Assembly (NCBI GenBank): GCA_022706085.1
Contig: JAKJDF010000002.1
Span: 258,372-322,371 of the forward strand
Source: Candidatus Latescibacterota bacterium
Lineage (GTDB): Bacteria; Latescibacterota; MWCZ01
DNA length: 64,000 bases
Direction of reading: 5' to 3'
Shown here: positions 27,196 through 34,800 of the stretch, in pieces
How positions within the stretch are numbered: position 1 is the first letter of the stretch
How the letters are laid out: each line of letters starts with the position of its first letter
Program-made: the position numbers and the translations under genes
The notes under the pieces: model-generated
Seen by the model: the letters and a program-made list of their open reading frames with translations, nothing else
Database searches by the model: none
Told to the model about the DNA's origin: nothing

Positions 27196-27279
27196 TTACT
27201 CCTCAAACGCCCTCTTGCCGAACCCCACCTCGCTTGCGCCCTCGAAATGCCGCCAGCGGCGACGCTCCACCGTGGGTTT
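27196..27279 (-). pseudogene. Orphan 3'-end fragment of a GH20-like gene
   Basis: Read on the minus strand, these bases encode KPTVERRRWRHFEGASEV, then GFGKRAFEE and a stop. The intact gene at 29174-30106 ends KPTVERRRWRHFEGASEV, then SYGKRLFEG and a stop. The right-hand 41 bases (27239-27279) are identical in both; the part towards the stop has diverged at several codon positions. Upstream of KPTV the reading frame no longer resembles the intact gene. This is therefore only the last 27 codons, in the same orientation as the intact gene and on the far side of the ATPase-nuclease cassette. Confidence 0.85.
27239..27279. repeat. 41-bp direct repeat, distal copy
   Basis: The sequence starts CCCTCGAAATGCCGCC and ends CCACCGTGGGTTT. 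It is identical to 29217-29257, same orientation, 1978 bases apart. It is the distal boundary of the ATPase-nuclease cassette and resembles an attachment-site half. Confidence 0.85.
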
Positions 27280-27390
27280 GAGCAAGTTGTGAATGAAGAC
27301 AAAGCGCCGAACCGGGTGCAAAAGTGAGACATCAATCAAAACACGACTTGCGCACGATGAAGCGGGGAAAGTGTCGGCAAGTCGGATTGA

Positions 27391-27888
27391 TCAGATCACA
27401 GTGATGGGGTAGGCAAGTAACCGGTTCCATGCATCGATGTTGAAAACCGCACACTGCGCAACCATGGTACGTTTCCAAACACCGGAAGACGGCCCGTTCA
27501 ACGGTAGCTTTCGCTTGAGTTGTTCGGTTCTAGCTAACAGCTCGGGGGCACCCAATGCGCTAAGAGACACCAGAACGTAGTAATGAATCGGTTTCTCGAT
27601 TTGTTGAGAGGCCCACCTGTACAGAAACGAATCGCGGTATTTGTACTTCAGATCTTCGTCCAACTTTCCACTTTGCAGCTTGTTGGAGAACTCCGTTTTG
27701 TCGCTCGGATTGGACGCCGGGTTATCCGGGTCTTTGATTTCGATAAACAGATATCGGTCCGCGAGCTCAACGATGAAATCGACAGCCTTCATGCAATGGG
27801 AAAGCCCGTGCGTTGGCCCGTCGAATTTGCAGAATGAGACGGCATTGGGAACATCTATCCGAAGGCGTCCTTCTTGAAGAACACTCAC
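27391..27888 (-). CDS. Small PD-(D/E)XK nuclease, partner of the ATPase
   Basis: A 165-residue protein starting at GTG within the ATPase stop (GTGA), so the two are translationally coupled. The nuclease core is visible: Asp37 in KAVDFIVEL, then Glu50 and Lys52 in RYLFIEIKDPD, giving D-X12-E-X-K across two adjacent strands. The preceding helix and the following lysine- and tyrosine-rich region (DEDLKYKYRDSFLYRW, about 78-93) fit a DNA- or RNA-cutting domain. It has no other domain. Its base composition is lower in GC than the neighbours. The likely role is the toxic or cleaving effector of a two-gene defence module. No close named family was recognised. Confidence 0.75.
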   Translation of the reverse strand: MSVLQEGRLRIDVPNAVSFCKFDGPTHGLSHCMKAVDFIVELADRYLFIEIKDPDNPASNPSDKTEFSNKLQSGKLDEDLKYKYRDSFLYRWASQQIEKPIHYYVLVSLSALGAPELLARTEQLKRKLPLNGPSSGVWKRTMVAQCAVFNIDAWNRLLAYPITVI

Positions 27889-29018
27889 CCGTCAGTTCCT
27901 CCCAGACTGCGTTTGACTTCCCTGTCGTACAGGCTGTCGAAAGCCTCGGCGATCGTATTGGGGTGGATCGAGAGGTATTCTTCCACCGAGTGACAACGTA
28001 TCCCCCCATTGTCACGGAAAAGTGAATGGAAGACAGCGTTGTCTTCCTTCTTCTTCCGGAGATCCAGCTCCTTGAGAATCGCGTAATCGTGAGTGGCCAG
28101 GAAGACTTGGACACCTTCACGCTGAAGCGCTAGAAGAATCTCAACCACCGGTCCGTAAAGTATCGGATTGAGGTTCGTTTCAGGCTCATCCCACAACAGC
28201 ACTGATCCGCTGAGAAGCGTGCCGTTTTGAATCAATACCCAAAGCAACCCCAACTTGCGGAGGCCTTCCGCAAGTAGAGTGAATTCGAGATTCCCCTGTT
28301 TGTTGCGCAGGAAAAACTCGTCATTCTTGGTCGTGACTTTGCCTTGAAGTGCCATCTCCAACGCCTTCAATAGGTTTCTGCGGGAACTATCGGGAGGTCC
28401 GCGCCTTACGGGCAGAGCAGCGCGCAGGATAATGTCTCGGTAGACCTCCTCGAAATGGATTTCTCGCCGATCGAAAAGTGCCTGAAAACCCGGTGCATTG
28501 GACAACATTTCTTTTACCGGAATGTATGCACTCTCCACGGGTTTGTTCTGCCATTCGGTTTGGCCGGTAACGGTAACTTGATCGGAATCTGATTTCGTGA
28601 CGTGGTTAGAAAACGAAATACGAAGCGTGAGCTTGCCTTTGGGGGCCTTCGCTTTGAGGTTGCCAACGAACGCATCTGCGTCGACAACGTCTGACAGCGG
28701 GAATGATCCCTGGGCATTACGAAACGACATGGGGATGTTAACATAGTCGCGGGTTAGCGCAATTTCGCACGATGAGCTCTTCTTCCGGCGCTTGACCAGG
28801 CGCCCGAGCTTCCGACCAGACGGAAGAAAGACGTTGACCAGTTTCTCCGCGATGTGTTTCTTTGTGATCGTAATGTCGCAGGCGGAGTAAATCACCTTCA
28901 TGAGGTGCGTCTTGCCTGTGCCATTGGCTCCGACGAAAACGTTGATCCCGGGGGAAAACCCGATTTCAATCTCGTCGAAAGCAGTGAAGTTTTTCAGCCA
29001 CAAGCTGGTCATGCTCAT
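27885..29018 (-). CDS. ABC/AAA15-type ATPase of a two-gene defence-like module
   Basis: The start at 29018 (MSMTSLWLKNF, GGGGGC just upstream) places the N-terminal strand where AAA15/OLD-type ATPases have it; a longer frame to 29150 only adds a hydrophobic stretch. Walker A is GANGTGKTHL (about residue 30), a signature-like LAEGLRKLG follows, Walker B is SVLLWDEPETNLNP and the switch histidine is in VFLATHDYA. At 377 residues it lacks the TOPRIM domain of OLD nucleases. A lysine/arginine-rich insertion (KRRKKSSS) and a helical arm lie between Walker A and the signature. The nuclease is presumably supplied by the small downstream gene, comparable to PtuA with PtuB in Septu systems. Confidence 0.85.
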   Translation of the reverse strand: MSMTSLWLKNFTAFDEIEIGFSPGINVFVGANGTGKTHLMKVIYSACDITITKKHIAEKLVNVFLPSGRKLGRLVKRRKKSSSCEIALTRDYVNIPMSFRNAQGSFPLSDVVDADAFVGNLKAKAPKGKLTLRISFSNHVTKSDSDQVTVTGQTEWQNKPVESAYIPVKEMLSNAPGFQALFDRREIHFEEVYRDIILRAALPVRRGPPDSSRRNLLKALEMALQGKVTTKNDEFFLRNKQGNLEFTLLAEGLRKLGLLWVLIQNGTLLSGSVLLWDEPETNLNPILYGPVVEILLALQREGVQVFLATHDYAILKELDLRKKKEDNAVFHSLFRDNGGIRCHSVEEYLSIHPNTIAEAFDSLYDREVKRSLGGTDG

Positions 29019-29173
29019 TGCTGCCCCCGCGAATTCTGCCGCTAGTGCCGTGATGAGGCAAGCCCAAAAAGATGGTGCTGCAAACCAAGTTGATATGAGG
29101 CGACGTGCAGCCTGAGAGAGGTTGTACGCCGCCTGAAAAAGGTAATACAAGGGAGCGCGAAAACACCAATTGC

Positions 29174-30106
29174 TTACCCCTCAAACAACCGCTTGCCGTA
29201 GCTCACTTCGCTTGCACCCTCGAAATGCCGCCAGCGGCGACGCTCCACCGTGGGTTTCCAGACAGTCTGGAAGAATCCTTTGAGCCGTTCCGGGGCGATA
29301 ACATCCTTGCAGTAGCGCACGGTCTTCTCGAAGTTCTGCGGGTCGCTCCAGTTACTTCCAGTGGGGATTTGATCGTACCCGTGTTCTTCGAGTTCGTTGT
29401 ACGCCTTCACCGCAGTGATGTCGGTCGTGAATTTGTGGCCGTAGTACCAGTTACTCTGCAGGATGGATTTCGGCATTTTCGCATAGAACACGTCGCGATT
29501 GTCCCACACGTAATCCGACCAGATCCACGGCCGCGCGCCGCCTTTTTCCGCCTGTTCCGCGAGGAAGTAAAGGTCGTGCCACCAGAGATCCATCTGGCGA
29601 CAGACGGAATAGGCGTAGAACTGCTGGTTGGGCTGGTTTTCCTCGTCCATGCCGAGGTGAAACAGCGCGGGTTTTTCGAAAAGTTCGCACACTTCCGCGA
29701 TGATGTCGCTGCAAACCCTGTAGTAAATCTTCGACGACACGCACCGGGAGTAATCGCCCAGCCAGGTGTCGTGGCAGGTGGAGAAGTTCAGTTTCGGTAC
29801 CGGTGTCAACCCGAGCGCCCGCATTTCCGCGAGTTTTTTCCGAAGGTGCGCACCCGTCCACGAGCCATCCACCGCCAGCTCCGGGTGGCTCTCGTATTTG
29901 AGCCCTTCTCCGAGATCGATGACGACCGTATTGACGCCGACCTCCGTGAAGTACTTCATGAGGTCGTCCCATAACGACATGTCGAATCGCATCGTCTGTT
30001 GCGCGGCGGTGTATTCGATGTTCCATTCTGGAGCTTCGCGGTCGGCCCACATGTTGTAGCCGAGATGCACAAGTTGTGCCCAGATGAGAGTTCTTGGGGA
30101 TGCCAC
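29174..30106 (-). CDS. GH20-like TIM-barrel protein
   Basis: A 310-residue barrel protein. Strands such as VGVNTVVIDLGEGLKY, LGLTPVPKLNFST and KPALFHLGMDEENQ resemble family 20 hexosaminidases, where a D-E pair (here in MDEE) is the acid/base. Several aromatic residues (WWHDLYF, WIWSDYVW, SNWYYGHKF) line the presumed pocket. No signal peptide is visible. The last 27 codons are duplicated as an orphan fragment at 27196-27279, on the other side of the ATPase-nuclease cassette. The 3' end may therefore be of island origin rather than the original host sequence. Glycosidase activity is probable, substrate unknown. Confidence 0.75.
   Translation of the reverse strand: MASPRTLIWAQLVHLGYNMWADREAPEWNIEYTAAQQTMRFDMSLWDDLMKYFTEVGVNTVVIDLGEGLKYESHPELAVDGSWTGAHLRKKLAEMRALGLTPVPKLNFSTCHDTWLGDYSRCVSSKIYYRVCSDIIAEVCELFEKPALFHLGMDEENQPNQQFYAYSVCRQMDLWWHDLYFLAEQAEKGGARPWIWSDYVWDNRDVFYAKMPKSILQSNWYYGHKFTTDITAVKAYNELEEHGYDQIPTGSNWSDPQNFEKTVRYCKDVIAPERLKGFFQTVWKPTVERRRWRHFEGASEVSYGKRLFEG
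29217..29257. repeat. 41-bp direct repeat, gene-internal copy
   Basis: Identical to 27239-27279 and located within the 3' coding part of the GH20-like gene, covering the codons for about KPTVERRRWRHFEG. It is the proximal boundary of the cassette. Confidence 0.85.
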
Positions 30107-30147
30107 GGTATCGCCTTTCGCGCTGTGAGATTGTGACCGGAGCGGGT

Positions 30148-30489
30148 TTATTCACGGCTCAGCGGTCGAACGAACGCGCTGTCGGGGCGGGATGGCCCGA
30201 CACGCGGGGAAGCTGTGCGGATCGGTTGTGTGTACAGTGATTCAGTCGGCTCCGGTGGCCGGGGAACGGAGCGCCGGGTTGTGTCGGGTCGGGTGGGCCG
30301 GCGAACCGGTTCCGCTTCGGGAATATCGTTGCGGTAGGTGCCGCGCGGGATGTGTTGATAGCGTGGCGGCTCCGTGCGAAGGATTGCCGCGGGAGGCGGT
30401 GGAGGGGCTTCGGTGGTCGCATTTGCGGGGCGTCTGCCGCTGCATCCGCATATCATTGCACACGCAAGCGCTACCAGCGCTCTATTCAT
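30148..30489 (-). CDS. Small proline/arginine-rich lipoprotein
   Basis: A 113-residue product with a lipoprotein-type leader, MNRALVALACAMICGC (lipobox ICGC, Cys16). The remainder is disordered and rich in Pro, Arg and Thr (EAPPPPPAAIL, RPTRPDTTRRSVPRPPEP), without recognisable domains. It sits five bases after the nitrilase-family gene on the same strand. The leader is convincing, but low-complexity GC-rich sequence makes a false gene possible. Confidence 0.5.
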   Translation of the reverse strand: MNRALVALACAMICGCSGRRPANATTEAPPPPPAAILRTEPPRYQHIPRGTYRNDIPEAEPVRRPTRPDTTRRSVPRPPEPTESLYTQPIRTASPRVGPSRPDSAFVRPLSRE

Positions 30490-30493
30490 CGCT

Positions 30494-31432
30494 TCATGAC
30501 TCCCGTGCTTTCATCAGGGCAATCGCTCTGTTGGCGTGAGAACGCTTCCAGTACTCCGCCCTGGTCTCGAATTTGAACTCCTCGACCATGTCCCGTGCAG
30601 ACACCGTGGGGTGCCGGGAAGTCAGGAGAAAGACGGCCTCCGGAGAGATGCTGTGGATTTCCGCCAGCGGTCCGTATTTCTTCTTCAGTGCGGGGATTTT
30701 CTCCTGGTTGCAGTCAATGTGGCATACGACGCAATCAAGGTTCGCTTCTGCGACGATCGTGGGGGAATACGCGAACGACTGCACGACAAGCTGGCCGAGC
30801 GGGTTTCGAATCACGCTGTTTTCCGCCGGTGTTGCGGAAATGAACCAGAATCCGTACTCGAACGCCCATATCTGCGTGCTCAGACCCCCGCGGTACATGG
30901 AGCAGAAACAGACGAGTTCCGCCCGGTGCGCCGCAAGGGAATCGGCAACGTCACGGAAATTGAGGTCGAAGCAGATGGCGCACCCGACGCGACCGATGTC
31001 GGTATCCCATGCCGGAGCGGTTGTTCCGGGAACGATCCCACCCTCCAGTTCGGGGTTCGTGGGATGCATTTTGTGGTAGACGCCGACGATGGACCCGGTC
31101 CTGTCGATGAGCGCCGCTGCGTTGTAGCGTTTGCCATCACGCACCTCGAGGATCGGGCAGACAATGTGGGTGTTGTGCTGTTTCGCTTTTGCAGCAAGGG
31201 TGTCCGTCGTGGGCCCCGGGATCGGTTCCGCGGAGGCAAACCAGTCCTTCCCGCCGTCGCTGCCCAATCCGGTGAAGGTTTCGGGCAGAACGATGATGTC
31301 GGGTTTGTCGTATGCGGCTTCATCGATTCGGGCAGATACCGCCTCGACTGCGCGCCGCGCGCGCTCGACGGGCGGCATTTCGCCGTGAATGCCGGGAAAA
31401 CTGATGCTGACCAATCGCGCAAGTCGTGCCAT
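30494..31432 (-). CDS. Carbon-nitrogen hydrolase (nitrilase superfamily)
   Basis: A 312-residue amidohydrolase. The catalytic triad is present: Glu in IIVLPETFTGLG (about residue 52), Lys in GVYHKMHPTNPE (about 121) and Cys in VGCAICFDLNFRDVA (about 155). The family hydrolyses carbon-nitrogen bonds in amides, ureas or nitriles; the variant around the cysteine does not identify the substrate. No signal peptide. It is transcribed with the small lipoprotein gene downstream. Confidence 0.88.
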   Translation of the reverse strand: MARLARLVSISFPGIHGEMPPVERARRAVEAVSARIDEAAYDKPDIIVLPETFTGLGSDGGKDWFASAEPIPGPTTDTLAAKAKQHNTHIVCPILEVRDGKRYNAAALIDRTGSIVGVYHKMHPTNPELEGGIVPGTTAPAWDTDIGRVGCAICFDLNFRDVADSLAAHRAELVCFCSMYRGGLSTQIWAFEYGFWFISATPAENSVIRNPLGQLVVQSFAYSPTIVAEANLDCVVCHIDCNQEKIPALKKKYGPLAEIHSISPEAVFLLTSRHPTVSARDMVEEFKFETRAEYWKRSHANRAIALMKARES

Positions 31433-31670
31433 GCCGTTGGCTCCTCCGCAAGAGAATTCCGCCTGAATGCCCTGAAGAAGAGTGCAGCGGGAAGCGCCTC
31501 AGGCGCAAGGTGGCGCGGCTGCAGAGGGAGATGAGTGGCGAGCCTTCACGGGCAAGGGTTGCCGTGTGGCGGGCCGCTGCGAGACAACCCTGCTTTGGCG
31601 GAAGCCACGGAACGCGCCGGGTGGTGACGAACGAGAAGGAAGAAGGGCGCGAGAGAGGATGAAGGGCTCG

Positions 31671-31745
31671 CGCGAAGACACGAAGACGCGAAGAAGGACA
31701 CGAGAAAGAAGAAAGACTCACACGAAGACACGAAGACACGAAGAA
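31671..31745. repeat. Irregular CACGAAGA tandem repeat
   Basis: The unit ACACGAAG recurs at least five times with interruptions (GCGAAGAAGGACACGAGA, AAGAAGAAAGACTC). It lies in non-coding sequence and forms a one-strand purine tract. Confidence 0.7.
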
Positions 31746-31781
31746 ATTTCGGTGGCGAGTGCGGGACGGAGCGAAACAACG

Positions 31782-31807
31782 CGGGGTGAGCGTTGCCGCC
31801 CACCCCG
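31782..31807 (-). terminator. Terminator-like hairpin after the giant secreted-protein gene
   Basis: CGGGGTGAGCG and CGCCCACCCCG arms with a short TTGC loop (one mismatch) lie 25 bases beyond the stop at 31832. On the minus strand it is followed by CGTTGTTTCG, a weak T tract. Confidence 0.5.
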
Positions 31808-31831
31808 TGTGAAACCGATTGTGCGTAATCG

Positions 31832-34800
31832 TCACTTGAGCAGCGTCATCCGTTTGACGAACGTGCCTTTGTCGGTGACGATGCGGTAGAGGTAGGTGCC
31901 GCTTGCCACTTCGCGGCCGCCGTCATCGCGCGCATCCCACACCACCGAGTGCATGCCGGCGGAGAACGAGCCGCTGGCGAGCGTCCGAATGGCGCGGCCG
32001 TTCACGTCGTAGACCACGAGGTTCACGTGCGAGGCCTCAGGCAGCGCAAAGCGGATCGTGGTGCTGGGGTTGAACGGGTTTGGCGCGTTCTGCTCGAGGG
32101 CGAACGCGGAAGGTGCAGCGGCGGCAACAGGAATGGCCCCCTCATTCAGGGACGCACTCAGGATGCCCGGCTGCCCGCCGTCCGTTTGGAGGATGAATAG
32201 CGTGCCATCGGCGAAGCTGCTGCCGATGACGGAGACAAACAGGTTCTCGCCGCCCTGTCGGAAGGCTACCATGTCGCCGCCCGTGACGTTCACCGGTGCG
32301 CCACCCGGCAGGGAGAGCGTGAACTCACCTGCCATGAGGCCGAAGGTGTTCGTCGTGCGGAGCGCCCAGCCACCGCTCACGCGTTCCCACACCAACGAGG
32401 CGGGGAGGCCGCTGACAAGCTTCGGCATCAATGCCTGCTGATTCTGCACCGGGAAACGGAAATCGGGGTTGATGATGAGCTTGTGCAGGATCAGTGCCGC
32501 ATCATACGCAGTGACCATTTCGTTCCCCGTGACATCGGCGAGAATCATATTGATCTCCACCGGCAGCTTCACCGAGTACTGGAGCACCGCCGCGGCGTCG
32601 GCCGCAGTGATGCCGTCGGTTTCCGTGGCATCGCCGTAGCGGCTGTAGACGTTCACGGTCACGTTCGCCCAGGAAGTGCCGTCGCGGTTGGTGGCGCTGA
32701 CCTCGATCGTGAATGGTCCCTCCGCATCGTAACCCGGCGTCCACGTGAACACCCCGGTTTCCGGATTGATCGATCCGGGGGATTCCCCGAGGCCGTAGAA
32801 CACGCCCTCCGAGAACGGATCGGTTGCCGAGACGGTGAAGGTCACCGGAAGATTGGCACCAACTGGATCGGGTGTCGGCATTGTGTTCCAGACCGGGAGG
32901 CTGGGAGTATTCACCACGTCAATCTGCACGGGCTGCGAGACGGTTGCTTCCCCGTCAAAGACGTTGAACGTAACCGAATAGAATCCCGACTGGAGGATCG
33001 TGGGCGTCCAGGAGAACGTTCGGCTCGGCGCGTCGAACGTTGCGCCGGACGGCAGGTCCGTGGCGGAGTAAGTCAGCGTTTGACCGTCCGCGTCGGTTGC
33101 CGACACCTGGAATGCCAGAAGCTGCCCTTCCGCGACTGCCTGCGGCTGAACGGGACTCCACTCCGGCGGGCGATTTGTGTTGGTCACGGTGATCAAAAAT
33201 GTGTCGAATGCCTCGGCAGCGCCGTCCCACGCGCGCAGAGTCACCTCGTACACACCGGGTGCTGCGTCGTAGCCGGGCGTCCATTGAAACCACAGACCAT
33301 CCAACGTCGCGCCGGATGGGTTGGCCACCATCGTGACTTCGAGTTGGTCGCCGTCCGGGTCATGTGCGCTGACCGGCACGGACAGCAGCGACCCTTCTGC
33401 GATTTCCTGATCGGCGGTCGCGTCCCACTCAGGAGCCCGGTTGACATTGTTGACGGTGATGGGAACCTGCATGTCCACCCACGCTTCGCCGTCGGTCACC
33501 TGGAACGTGACGGTGTAATCCCCGGCTTGCTCGAAATCCGGCTTCCACGTGAAAAGCCGTTCTGAAGGGGTGAAATTGGCTCCCGTCGGCATGGAGACGA
33601 TGCCATAAGCCAGGGTGGTTCCCGCGTCTTCGTCCGTGGCGATGACAGTGAAGGACAGCGTTTCGTTCTCGTTCACCGCCTGTGGTCCCGTCTGCGTCCA
33701 CACGGGCGGGCGGTTCACGTTGATCACCTCGATGGGGGTCTGGCCGGTCACTTTGAGATTGTCCGGACCCGAGGTCGCGGTGAACGTAACCTCGTATTGC
33801 CCTGCCTGAGCGTATGTCGGCGTCCAGGAGAACACACCCGTTGCCGGGTTCAACGTGGCGCCGGTGGGGAGGCCGGTTGCCGTGTACACGATCGTCGCCA
33901 CGTCCTCGGGGTCAGGATCAGTGGCGGTGATGGTGAACGACAGCGTCACCATTTCGTTGACACTAGCGACCGGCGGTGGCGCAGCAGTCCAGTACGGGGC
34001 GCGATCCACGTTCGTGACGGTGATTTTGACCTGTTTGGAAACCGACAACCCGCCAGGTACCTGACCGGCCGGCTTGGCCATGTGGACACCGGTTGCCGTG
34101 AACGTCACGAAGTATTCGCCGGCCTGATTGTAGCCGGGAACCCAGTAGAAATTCCCCGAACCGGGGTCGAGCGAGGCCCCGGAAGGCAAGCCATCCGCGG
34201 AGTAATCAATCGGATCTCCATCGGGGTCGGTGGCCGTCATGCCGAACGAAAGCGCAGAAGCCTCGGGAACCGACCTGTCTGTGGGTTCGTTGGTCCACTG
34301 CGGCGCCTGATCAACGTCAACTACAGTGATCTCAACCGGCATGTATTCGGTCGCCTCACCGTCGCTGACCGTGAATGTCACCGTGTACGAACCAGACTGG
34401 GAGTAGGTCGGTGTCCACGAAAACTGCTGGGGAACGGTGCCGAAAGTGGCCCCATCAGGAAGGTTCAGCGCTCCGTACGTAAGCGTCGTCTGCGCGTCCT
34501 GATCCGTTGCGGCGACGGTGAAGGAAAGCCCCGCGCCTTCGTTTACAGACTGCGCACCGGTGAGCACCCACACGGGATTCCGGTTCACGTTGGTCACCAC
34601 GATGGACGTCTGGCCGGTGATTTGCAGGTTATCGGCACCCGAGGTCGCGGTGAACGTCACGGTGTAGGGTGAACCTGCCGCGGCATCGTAATCTGGCACC
34701 CACGAGAAGATGCCACCCACGAATGTTGCGCCTGCGGGGAGCCCTGTTGCCGCAACCACCGGAACCTCATTGAGGTCATTGTCAGCCGCTGAGACGGTGA

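Larger units (their letters stand above)
31433..31831. other. 399-base spacer with purine-rich tandem repeat
   Basis: No gene is supportable here. The middle (about 31665-31745) carries irregular tandem CACGAAGA units, read as TCTTCGTG on the other strand, giving a strongly purine-rich plus strand. The right end holds a terminator-like hairpin for the giant secreted-protein gene. Confidence 0.6.

Noticed and set aside
29019-29150. N-terminal extension of the ATPase to 29150
   Set aside because: The extension has a TTG start without a clear ribosome site and adds a hydrophobic stretch before the normal family N-terminus; ATG 29018 has GGGGGC upstream.
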